Assembly (NCBI GenBank): GCA_902800345.1
Contig: CADCDO010000025.1
Coordinates: 1 to 57,176, forward strand
Source: Fibrobacter succinogenes
Lineage (GTDB): Bacteria; Fibrobacterota; Fibrobacteria; Fibrobacterales; Fibrobacteraceae
Length of the DNA: 57,176 bases
Direction: 5' to 3'
Made by a program: the position numbers and the translations under genes. Below the pieces are notes generated by a model. It worked only from the letters and a program-made list of their open reading frames with translations. It ran no database searches and was not told where the DNA came from. Positions 25,730-33,354 of the stretch are shown piece after piece (the first letter of the stretch is position 1; each line of letters begins with the position of its first letter).

Positions 25730-27496
25730 ATGTATAGCTGGAATAAAAGAGCAATTCTTGGCTGTGCGGCGTTGTCGCTTGTGTTGTTCGCATGCTCCAA
25801 CGAGAATTCCGATGCGGCGACTTCGGTTGCAGTGCAAGAGCCGGAACTTGAGGACAATTCGGCGAAGGTTGGTATTGTCGAAAATTTGAATAGCGCCCAT
25901 GTAGATGGCCGTGCGGCATCCTTGAAAGATTTTAACGGCGGTCAGGAGCGGATGTATCACTATTACGAATTGGCTTCCAAGGTGAGGCTGTACGAACTGG
26001 ATTCGGTGACGCTGGATACAACGGGTACCATGTGGAGAGGCTATGTCCTCGATACGAATGGGAACTTTAGCTTTGACAGCATACCGTTAAGTAGTCCATA
26101 CGTAATGATTGAGGCTGTGCCGGCAGAAGATTCCGAGGTGAACATTAATGCTCGGGCGATTATCGATGTGCGAAAGACAAGTAGCGTGAGCGTCAACTTG
26201 CTCACTTATATGGAAAGTTTCCGGTTGCGTTATCTGGTCCAGTCGGGAATGCCGTTTGATTCTGCCAAGACTCAGGCGAAACGCGAAGTTCTGGATGCTT
26301 TCGGCTTTTATGACGAACCTTTGGATTACGAAAAAAAAGACGATCCGAGTATTCAGGAGTATTTGGATTTTACAGGCTGGCACGTATTTAGGATTTTTAG
26401 GGATTCCGTGTTGACGGAGTTTAGTCAAAGCGGGTCGTTGAAAGAATGCGAAACGTTAAAAGATCATGACGGTTGGCCGATGAAATCGCATATTAGCTGG
26501 GTCGCCAATATAGTTCATTCTAATGCGTATAAACTGGATATCCCATACGAGTATTATGAGGCTATCGGCAGGACTGAATATTATCAATATGCGAAAAGTC
26601 AAGTCAATCATGCTACAAATTTCTTTTCGGCATTGCTTGGCTTAGGCAAATGTACGGCCGATCTCAATGGTACTTACGCCGACGTACAAGATGGTTATTT
26701 CCGTATCCAATGCGACGGGAATCGATGGAGTATTGTACTGAACGGACATAAGCAAATTGATCATTCCGAAGGGACGATGACGGATGACCGTGATGGAAAA
26801 ACGTACAAGACGGTTACATATAACATTGCTGGTTCGCCAAAGACGTGGATGATAGAAAACTTGGATTACGGTAATAGCGAACGTAAGGAATGGTGCCTGG
26901 ATTTAAAGCCGGAAAATCCCAATTTTAATTCACATCGGTGGAATAACATCCGGTTGGCGGATTCGTCGGGCTGCGGTATTTATGGCGGCTTGTACAGGGC
27001 TTATGATGCCTTGATGTTGGATACAACGATGCTGGCGGAAAACGCAATGGATTCATGTGTTGCAAATAATTCTGCCATTACCGATACTGCGGAAATGATG
27101 GAGTCTTGCTATTATACGTCTTTGAACAAGGCGAAGATTTCTCAGTGGGCCGATTCTGTTGAAAACGCTAATGGATATATTCAGGGAATTTGTCCTGACG
27201 GGTGGCATATCCCGACAACTGAAGAGTGGAGTGCTTTAATGTCGTATTTGGAGGGGACCTATACATATGAATCGATTTTAGGCGATCCTTCGGGTTTTGG
27301 GTTGAATGCTATAGGCCAAATTTCCAACGGAAGTGGCTTTATTGAAAAAAATAGCGAAGTTTACTTTGCTTCAAAGCCCGGGCTCGTAGCGGCGTACCAG
27401 AATCAGGTTTGGTCTTGGAGCCGTAAGATGGACAATCCTCTTATCGGCTATGGTATCGATGTTTTGATCTCTTTTGTCCGGTGTGTGAAAAATTGA
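25730..27496 (+). CDS. FISUMP lipoprotein E3
   Basis: 588 residues from ATG 25730 behind GGGGGAG; an in-frame start at 25706 inside E2 was rejected. Lipobox LVLFAC (Cys22). Ig-like part with LYELDSVTLDTTG and LSSPYVMIE, helical part with QSGMPFDSAKTQAKREVLDAFGFYDE. The FISUMP domain starts at about 347 (DDRDGKTYKTVTYN, KTWMIENLDY, CGIYGGLYRA, GICPDGWHIPTTEEW at about 485, VRCVKN end). MIE replaces the common MAE. Last gene of the module E operon; the terminator lies about 130 bp downstream. Confidence 0.85.
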   Translation: MYSWNKRAILGCAALSLVLFACSNENSDAATSVAVQEPELEDNSAKVGIVENLNSAHVDGRAASLKDFNGGQERMYHYYELASKVRLYELDSVTLDTTGTMWRGYVLDTNGNFSFDSIPLSSPYVMIEAVPAEDSEVNINARAIIDVRKTSSVSVNLLTYMESFRLRYLVQSGMPFDSAKTQAKREVLDAFGFYDEPLDYEKKDDPSIQEYLDFTGWHVFRIFRDSVLTEFSQSGSLKECETLKDHDGWPMKSHISWVANIVHSNAYKLDIPYEYYEAIGRTEYYQYAKSQVNHATNFFSALLGLGKCTADLNGTYADVQDGYFRIQCDGNRWSIVLNGHKQIDHSEGTMTDDRDGKTYKTVTYNIAGSPKTWMIENLDYGNSERKEWCLDLKPENPNFNSHRWNNIRLADSSGCGIYGGLYRAYDALMLDTTMLAENAMDSCVANNSAITDTAEMMESCYYTSLNKAKISQWADSVENANGYIQGICPDGWHIPTTEEWSALMSYLEGTYTYESILGDPSGFGLNAIGQISNGSGFIEKNSEVYFASKPGLVAAYQNQVWSWSRKMDNPLIGYGIDVLISFVRCVKN

Positions 27497-27622
27497 ACGT
27501 TGTGGAGGCGTTATGACTGGTGTAACTACGGAAGATTCGGATCTTCATGCTTAAATTAATCCTTCTAGTTGATTTTTGAGTGCTTTCTTTAGAGTGGATT
27601 AATAAAAGCAAAGGAGGAAGGG

Positions 27623-27653
27623 GGAGGCGGGTTACGGCCCGTCTTCTTTTTTT
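27623..27653 (+). terminator. Module E terminator
   Basis: Hairpin GAGGCGGG-TTAC-GGCCCGTCTTC followed by seven T residues. It is a relative of the B-D terminators but preceded by AAAGGAGGAAG rather than TTAGGAGGA. Confidence 0.8.
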
Positions 27654-27695
27654 ATATCTTTTAAACGTTACCACTTGAGGTAAAAAGGATTTTTT

Positions 27696-28451
27696 ATGAA
27701 ACCAGGAAAGACTGAACTCCGCCTGAATGCTGAAATTGAAAAACGCGGTGCACTTTTTGCGGTGCTCCTGGATCCCGATACTTCGGACGAGGCTGCATTC
27801 GTGAAGGCCGGTTCCTTGGCTGCGGAAAACGGTGCGGACCTTCTCTTGGTGGGCGGCTCTTATCTTGGAAATTTCACGCTTCCGAAGCAGGTGGCGGCTC
27901 TCAAGGCGGCTGTCGATTTGCCGGTGATCCTTTTTCCGGGGGGCGCCTCCCAGGTCGTGCCCGGTTTTGACGCGATGCTTTTCATGACGCTCGTGAGCGG
28001 TCGCAATCCGAATTACCTCATCGACGAACAGGTCCGTGGCGGCGCCTTGGTGCGTGCGCTCAACATGGAAGCGATTCCGACGGCGTACCAGCTTATCAAC
28101 AGCGGTAAGCGTACGACGGTCGAGTACATCAGCGGCACGATGCCCGTGCCTTCGAACAAGCCGAAACTCAGCATGGTGAACTCCATCGCCGCGGAACTCA
28201 TGGGCATGCGTTACGTTTATCTCGAGGCGGGGAGCGGCGCCGAAGAACCGGTGCCGGTCGAGCATATCGCCTACACCCGCAAGGCGACCGAGATGACCAT
28301 CATTACTGGTGGTGGCATCAAGGACCCGCAGACCGCTGCTGTCCGCGTGGCTGCTGGTGCGCAGATCATCGTGACTGGAACCCTTTGGGAAAAAGTCAAC
28401 GACCCGGCGCTCCTCAAGGAATTCGCTGCCGCAATCCACGTGAAAGGCTAG
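27696..28451 (+). CDS. Geranylgeranylglyceryl-phosphate synthase family (PcrB-like)
   Basis: Joins a polyprenyl diphosphate to sn-glycerol-1-phosphate, the first ether bond of archaeal-type lipids. 251 residues forming a TIM-barrel-like pattern: FAVLLDPD near the N terminus, GADLLLVGGSYL, VILFPGGASQV, YLEAGSGA and ITGGGI...VTGTLWE for phosphate binding. Homologues occur in Bacteroidetes and Fibrobacteres; prenyl chain length cannot be read here. The start follows AAAAAGGA. No other lipid gene is adjacent, so the physiological product in this cell is unclear. Confidence 0.9.
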   Translation: MKPGKTELRLNAEIEKRGALFAVLLDPDTSDEAAFVKAGSLAAENGADLLLVGGSYLGNFTLPKQVAALKAAVDLPVILFPGGASQVVPGFDAMLFMTLVSGRNPNYLIDEQVRGGALVRALNMEAIPTAYQLINSGKRTTVEYISGTMPVPSNKPKLSMVNSIAAELMGMRYVYLEAGSGAEEPVPVEHIAYTRKATEMTIITGGGIKDPQTAAVRVAAGAQIIVTGTLWEKVNDPALLKEFAAAIHVKG

Positions 28452-28653
28452 TTTCGTAGGCGGAATAAAAAGCCCTTTCAGTTTGTCAAAAAAATGACGG
28501 ACCGCTACTGCGTGCTTTTCCGCACCTTTTCCCCTATTTCCTTCAAAAATTGCGTGATATTCTAGCGTTCGCCCGTCTTTTTCTTCTATAAATATATATT
28601 TTCAAAAATGCGAGTGCCGTGCGTGTTGTGCGGCGCCATTTTGAGGTTTTTCG

Positions 28654-29013
28654 ATGAATAAGCTTGTGATTGTTTCTTGGGTGCTCAAGGCGCTAGGCAT
28701 TGTACTCGTGCTTTTGATGCTTTTTGGACATGAAATCGTCTTGAATTTGTTTCCCGGCCTTGAGGGGATGTCCATCAACCCGTTTTTCTATGCGGGAATC
28801 TTGTGCTATGCAGCCGGTGCTGTCATTTACTTTTTCGTCAACAAGAAAGAAAGGGCTGAACGCCGGCGCCGAGAAATAGAGGAGTCCTACAAGCGTGCGG
28901 GTCTCGACGATTCCGACGATGACGAGTCCGATGATGATTCGGGCGAAGCTGACGCCGAGGCCGGTGATGAACGCGATGCGGAAACTGCTCGCGAAATTTC
29001 AAACGAGAAGTGA
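28654..29013 (+). CDS. Small membrane protein with acidic tail
   Basis: 119 residues: two predicted transmembrane helices (about 5-30 and 45-70), a charged KKERAERRRREIEESYKRAG stretch, then a tail dominated by Asp and Glu (about 90-119). Not recognised. The start has GAGG upstream. Its stop overlaps an alternative start of the following ABC ATPase gene, so it is likely the first gene of the 28654-35602 operon and may be an accessory subunit of the transporter. Confidence 0.65.
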   Translation: MNKLVIVSWVLKALGIVLVLLMLFGHEIVLNLFPGLEGMSINPFFYAGILCYAAGAVIYFFVNKKERAERRRREIEESYKRAGLDDSDDDESDDDSGEADAEAGDERDAETAREISNEK

Positions 29014-29021
29014 TTGCGTGT

Positions 29022-29945
29022 ATGAGTGATTTAATGATTGAAATTGAACATCTGCACAAGACGTATCGCAGCGGCTTTACGATGAAGCCGAAGCTTGCGC
29101 TCAAGGACGTGAGTTTCAATGTCGAGGCGGGACAGGTGTATGGTTTTATCGGTCCTAACGGGGCGGGTAAATCGACCACGATCAAGGTCTTGACGGGACT
29201 TTTGAATTTCGATTCGGGCAAGGTGCTCGTGAACGGGATTAGCCCGCGTGACGTGAAGAGCCGTCGGTATGTCGGTTATTCTCCGGAACAGCCTTATTTT
29301 TACGATTATCTCTCGGGGCGCGAACTTTTGCGATTTTATGGCAAACTCGTGGGGCTCCAGGGCTCTGAACTTGAATCCCGCATTGGCTGGGCGCTTGAGC
29401 TTTTGCATGCGAATAAGGACTGGATTGACCGCCGCCTGCGTTCGTACTCCAAGGGCATGATGCAGCGTGTGGGCATTGCTCAGGCGATTCTTTCAAAACC
29501 GAAACTCTTGATTCTCGATGAACCGATGAGCGGGCTCGACCCGATGGGCCGCCGCGACGTGCGCGAAGCGATCCAGCAGCTGAACCGTGACGGCGTGACG
29601 ATTTTCTATTCGAGCCATTTGCTTTCGGACGTCGAAAGCATCAGCCACAAGGTCGCGATGATTGTCGATGGGCATATTGTGCGCGAAGGAAGTGTCGATG
29701 AAATTACGGAATCGTGCGGCGTCGAATACCACGTGCGTACGCGCCAGGCGATTCTGGAAGCGGATTTGCCACGGGGCGTTGCATTGACGGGGCATCCGCA
29801 GGAATTTATCTGCTCTGACGACGTGGCGCGCGACCGTTTGCTCGGTTACTGCCTCTCGAACGGAATTGCCGTAGAAAAGATGGACCATAAGCGTCCGAGT
29901 CTCGAAGATATTTTGACGGAGGAGATTGCCCGTGCAGACGCTTAA
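29022..29945 (+). CDS. ABC transporter ATP-binding protein
   Basis: Cytoplasmic ATPase that powers the membrane partner encoded next. About 307 residues: Walker A GPNGAGKST (44-52), signature YSKGMMQR, Walker B LLILDEPMSGLDP, H-loop SSH, and a C-terminal domain typical of exporter-type (ABC-2) ATPases. ATG 29022 was chosen; GTG 29010 overlapping the previous stop is possible. Substrate unknown. Gliding GldA-like and NatA-like proteins share this layout, but the sequence alone does not separate them. Confidence 0.9.
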   Translation: MSDLMIEIEHLHKTYRSGFTMKPKLALKDVSFNVEAGQVYGFIGPNGAGKSTTIKVLTGLLNFDSGKVLVNGISPRDVKSRRYVGYSPEQPYFYDYLSGRELLRFYGKLVGLQGSELESRIGWALELLHANKDWIDRRLRSYSKGMMQRVGIAQAILSKPKLLILDEPMSGLDPMGRRDVREAIQQLNRDGVTIFYSSHLLSDVESISHKVAMIVDGHIVREGSVDEITESCGVEYHVRTRQAILEADLPRGVALTGHPQEFICSDDVARDRLLGYCLSNGIAVEKMDHKRPSLEDILTEEIARADA

Positions 29946-30735
29946 TCATATCGGCATCATTGCCCTCAATACGTTCCGCGAATCCATTCGCGACAAGATT
30001 TTGTACAACATTGGCTTTTTGGCGATTGCGCTTACGCTTTTCAGCATTGTGCTTGGCGAGTGGTCGGTGTTCGATCGCGCTTACGTCATCAAATCGACGA
30101 CGCTTTCGGTGATGGACCTTTCGGGACTTTTGATTTCGATTTTCGTGGGTATCAGTCTCGTGCAAAAGGAAATCCAGCGGCGGACGGTGCTTACGCTGCT
30201 TTCGAAACCTATCAGCCGTGCGGCTTTTATCGTGGGAAAGTACTTTGGACTTTTGGCGGTGGTCGCGGTTCACTTGTGCTTGCTTACGGGCATCTACTAT
30301 TGCATTCTGTGGGTGACGAACTCCAGCCCGACGGTGAGCTTGTTGTCGGCGATTTACCTTATCTTCTGCGAAATGGCCATTGTCATTGCCGTGGCGCTCC
30401 TGTTCAGCAGTTTCAGCAGCACCGTCCTTTCGGCGCTCTTTACGCTGGGCGTTTATTTTGCGGGTCACCTGAGCGACCAGCTCTTGGAGCAGGTCCGCTT
30501 TGCAAGCCGCATGGGCGAACTTCAGAGCACGTCGTCTGCGATTCTCGAAAAGGCGGCGGTCGTGATTCACGCCGTGTTCCCGGGACTTTACCGGTTCAAC
30601 GTGACGAATTACGTTGTGCATGGCGTGGTACTCCCGGATATGTACTTGTTCTGGAATTCCGTTTATGCGCTTGGTTACATTGGAGTGTTCCTGGCGGTTG
30701 CGAGCTGGTGGTTTAGCCGGAGGGACTTCTTATGA
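29932..30735 (+). CDS. ABC-2 type transporter permease
   Basis: About 267 residues with six hydrophobic segments and the early FRESIRDKILYN helix typical of ABC-2 permeases, plus QKEIQRRTVLTLLSKPISR, a recognised loop motif of the family. GTG 29932 is preferred because GGAGGAG lies seven bases upstream; TTG 29926 is too close to that site. It overlaps the ATPase gene by 14 bp, implying coupled translation. Export of an unknown substrate is inferred. Confidence 0.87.
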   Translation: MQTLNHIGIIALNTFRESIRDKILYNIGFLAIALTLFSIVLGEWSVFDRAYVIKSTTLSVMDLSGLLISIFVGISLVQKEIQRRTVLTLLSKPISRAAFIVGKYFGLLAVVAVHLCLLTGIYYCILWVTNSSPTVSLLSAIYLIFCEMAIVIAVALLFSSFSSTVLSALFTLGVYFAGHLSDQLLEQVRFASRMGELQSTSSAILEKAAVVIHAVFPGLYRFNVTNYVVHGVVLPDMYLFWNSVYALGYIGVFLAVASWWFSRRDFL

Positions 30736-32336
30736 GAAACCAATATATGGCAAAGGTTCTCGTTCACAATAAGGTTGTAACCGAGGACCAAATCAAGGCT
30801 CATTGGGGTGAAATTACGGACTCGATGGATATCGGCCAGGTCCTCGTGCGTGCGGGAATCTTGAAACAGTCCATGTACGATAAGGTTCTTGCGTTTGTTC
30901 AGAACCTGGAATCGAAAAATGCGAAGCCGGCATCCGCGGCTCCCTCCAGTGCGCCTGCCGCATCCACGGCGAAAGTTTCCGCGTCTTCTGCGACTTCGGC
31001 AACTCCGGCCCCGGTCGCAAAACCCGCATCGCAGCCGAAAGAGGAACCTGCCATAAAAATTGAAGGCAACAGCAGCCTTTATGGCGAAGCGTCTTCGTCG
31101 TCCGTTGTCATCGAAAAGGTCGAGGGACTCGAAACGACGAGCATGGCGAGCGTCCAGGTCCCGATCGAAGACGAGTCCGTTGCCGAGGAATCCGAAAATG
31201 AAGTGCTCCCGTCGCAGTTTGCCGTTGCGACTGGCGAAGGGAAAACCATCGAGGCTCCCGACGTGTTGCATCCGATTACGTCGCTTGCCAAAATCATCGC
31301 TTACGCCCGTAAGTTCAACGTCACGGACGTTTATTTGTACGCGGACCGTCAGATTACCATGCGCCAGTCGGGCGTGCTGTTTATCGCCTCGGAAAAGGTG
31401 CTCGAAAAGACTCACTTGATGGACCGCCTGAGCGAAGCGGCGACCGGATTTGCGGACGGCTACAAGATTGTCGTCGGGCGCAATTTCAGCAAGACGTTTG
31501 CTCTCCCGGGCGTTGGCCGTGCACGTATTTCAGTGACGTGGAACGATGTCATCCCGAGCATTTCCATCCGCATCATCCCGATGGAATCGATACCGCTCGA
31601 AAATCTTTATCTGCCCGAATTCTGTAACCAGTTTGCGACGCTCAATAGCGGGCTTGTGCTTATCGCCGGGCCATCTGAAAGTGGGCGCTCCACGACGATG
31701 ACGGCGTTTGCCGAATGCATCGCCGCCAACAGACAAGTGTTTATCCAGACGATTGAAAAGCCGGTGGAACGTCTGCTCCTGAATCCGAACGGCTCTATCG
31801 CGCAGCGCGAGGTGGGCCTGCATGTGCGTTCCGGTGTTGCAGGCATTGAACTTGCCATCCGCACGGGTGCGGACGTCATCCTCTTCGACCATCTGGAATC
31901 GATGGAAGAACTTTCGCTTTTGATGCAGGCGTCGAACGCGGGCGCTCTCGTGTTCGCTGTCGCAAGCGGCAACAACATCCACGCGCTTCTTTCGAGGCTC
32001 ATCATGTCGGTGCCGAGCGAAAACCGCAATGCGTTCGCCTGCTCGCTCGCCGACCAGCTCAAGGGCGTCATCGTGCAGCATTTGATTCCCGTGGTGCAGA
32101 ACCAGGGCCTTGTCGTTGCGACAGAATCGATGAAGGTTACCTCTGCAATCGCGGGGATGATCCGCAAGGGCGATGTAGCGCAGATTGTTTCTGCTATCAG
32201 CGGCCAAAAGGATCAGGGTGTTACGTTAGATGAATCCTTGCAGATGTGCGTGGATTCGGGTTATATCGAAGGTGTCGAAGCTTGGAAACGCGCAAACGAC
32301 AGTAGGCGCTTTGCTTCTTACCGCAAGGCTAAATAG
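30732..32336 (+). CDS. PilT/GspE-like ATPase with degenerate Walker A
   Basis: 534 residues. N-terminal 60 residues (VTEDQIKAHWGEI, IGQVLVRAGIL) resemble the N-terminal domain of type II secretion/type IV pilus ATPases. A Pro/Ala/Ser linker (65-105) follows. A PilT-like core starts near 190. The P-loop reads GPSESGRST (313-321): Arg319 replaces the catalytic Lys. The Walker B region is ADVILFDHLES where PilT has a VGEMRD-type sequence, and the His box is lost. It is therefore probably not a normal ATPase. ATG overlaps the permease stop (ATGA). Possible structural or regulatory partner of the next gene product. Confidence 0.8.
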   Translation: MRNQYMAKVLVHNKVVTEDQIKAHWGEITDSMDIGQVLVRAGILKQSMYDKVLAFVQNLESKNAKPASAAPSSAPAASTAKVSASSATSATPAPVAKPASQPKEEPAIKIEGNSSLYGEASSSSVVIEKVEGLETTSMASVQVPIEDESVAEESENEVLPSQFAVATGEGKTIEAPDVLHPITSLAKIIAYARKFNVTDVYLYADRQITMRQSGVLFIASEKVLEKTHLMDRLSEAATGFADGYKIVVGRNFSKTFALPGVGRARISVTWNDVIPSISIRIIPMESIPLENLYLPEFCNQFATLNSGLVLIAGPSESGRSTTMTAFAECIAANRQVFIQTIEKPVERLLLNPNGSIAQREVGLHVRSGVAGIELAIRTGADVILFDHLESMEELSLLMQASNAGALVFAVASGNNIHALLSRLIMSVPSENRNAFACSLADQLKGVIVQHLIPVVQNQGLVVATESMKVTSAIAGMIRKGDVAQIVSAISGQKDQGVTLDESLQMCVDSGYIEGVEAWKRANDSRRFASYRKAK

Positions 32337-32346
32337 CGGGGGTGTC

Positions 32347-33354
32347 ATGGCATCAGAAATTGAATCTCTTTTGGATTATGCCCTGAATGTCGGGGCGAGC
32401 GATTTGATCGTGACTGAGGGGGCGCCTTCGGCAGTCCGCTTTGCGGGGCGTGTCTGCGCCATTCCCGAATCTCCTGCGCTTCCGTTCGGTTCCCTTTTGG
32501 AATTCTTGGGCTCGCTCGAAGGCGAGTCGGGCACGTTTGTCGGCGGTCCCTGGAAAAATACCAAGTGGCGCGTGAAGTATTTCCGCGAGGCGTTGGGAAA
32601 CGCCGCCATTTTCCGCCCGCTCATGGCGGAGTGCCCGGATTTCCAGTCTCTTGGGACGCCTCCGTCGCTTGACAATTTGCTTGGTCTGAGTTCCGGGCTT
32701 GTCGTGTTCGGTGGCCCCGTCTGCTCCGGCAAGACGGTGTCCGCGACATCGTACGTTTCGGCGATGTGCTCATCGGGCATTTTGCGGTTCTGCAACTTGG
32801 ACGCCGGGCGTGAACTTCCCGTGAAGACGGGCGAGAGCCTCATGCTCGCGAATACGGTGGGAACGACGTCCGAAAAGCTGGAGCAGGGCTTACGCAGCGG
32901 TACGGATTTGTTCTGGGTGGGTGATTTTGACGAATCTACCTTGATTCCCGTTTTACGTGCGGCTGAGTCTGGCGCTTTGGTCGTGATGAACGTGACTGCC
33001 GGGAATGCGGTGGGCGTTATCGATGCGCTCCTTTCTGCTTCATCCTCGGAAAATCGTGATCTTGTACGAACCATGCTTGCCGCGGCCCTCAAGGCAGTCG
33101 TTGTCCAGAGGCTTCTGCCTGCGGCTGCAGAAGGCGGTGGCGCCGTCCCTGCATGGGAAGTTCTTTACAATACGCAAAACGTGGCAGCCCATATTCGCAG
33201 TGGCGACCATTTCAAACTCCCGTCCATCATGGCGGCATCCGCCTCCGAAGGCATGCTCCTTATGGACGATTGTCTGGCTGAACTAGTCCGCTCTGGCTAT
33301 GTGACCGCCGAAGATGCAGGTAGGTATGTTTCTAATCCCGCACGACTGGCTTAA
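32347..33354 (+). CDS. Second PilT-like ATPase, divergent
   Basis: 335 residues from ATG 32347 behind GGGGGTG. The N-terminal GASDLIVTEGAPSAVRFAG corresponds to the PilT N-domain opening. Walker A GPVCSGKT (123-130) keeps Lys. The Walker B-like segment is DLFWVGDFDE, and GALVVMNVTAGNAV takes the place of the His box; LKAVVVQRLLP matches the PilT C-domain. It is shorter than PilT (about 345-370). Together with the upstream paralogue it may form a heteromeric ring in which only this subunit binds ATP normally. No pilin or pilus genes are nearby. Confidence 0.78.
   Translation: MASEIESLLDYALNVGASDLIVTEGAPSAVRFAGRVCAIPESPALPFGSLLEFLGSLEGESGTFVGGPWKNTKWRVKYFREALGNAAIFRPLMAECPDFQSLGTPPSLDNLLGLSSGLVVFGGPVCSGKTVSATSYVSAMCSSGILRFCNLDAGRELPVKTGESLMLANTVGTTSEKLEQGLRSGTDLFWVGDFDESTLIPVLRAAESGALVVMNVTAGNAVGVIDALLSASSSENRDLVRTMLAAALKAVVVQRLLPAAAEGGGAVPAWEVLYNTQNVAAHIRSGDHFKLPSIMAASASEGMLLMDDCLAELVRSGYVTAEDAGRYVSNPARLA

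Noticed and set aside
27513..27554. Thirteen-codon frame after E3 with GGAGG five bases upstream
   Set aside because: Too short, no similarity, and no counterpart after the other modules. It is likely a remnant or chance.
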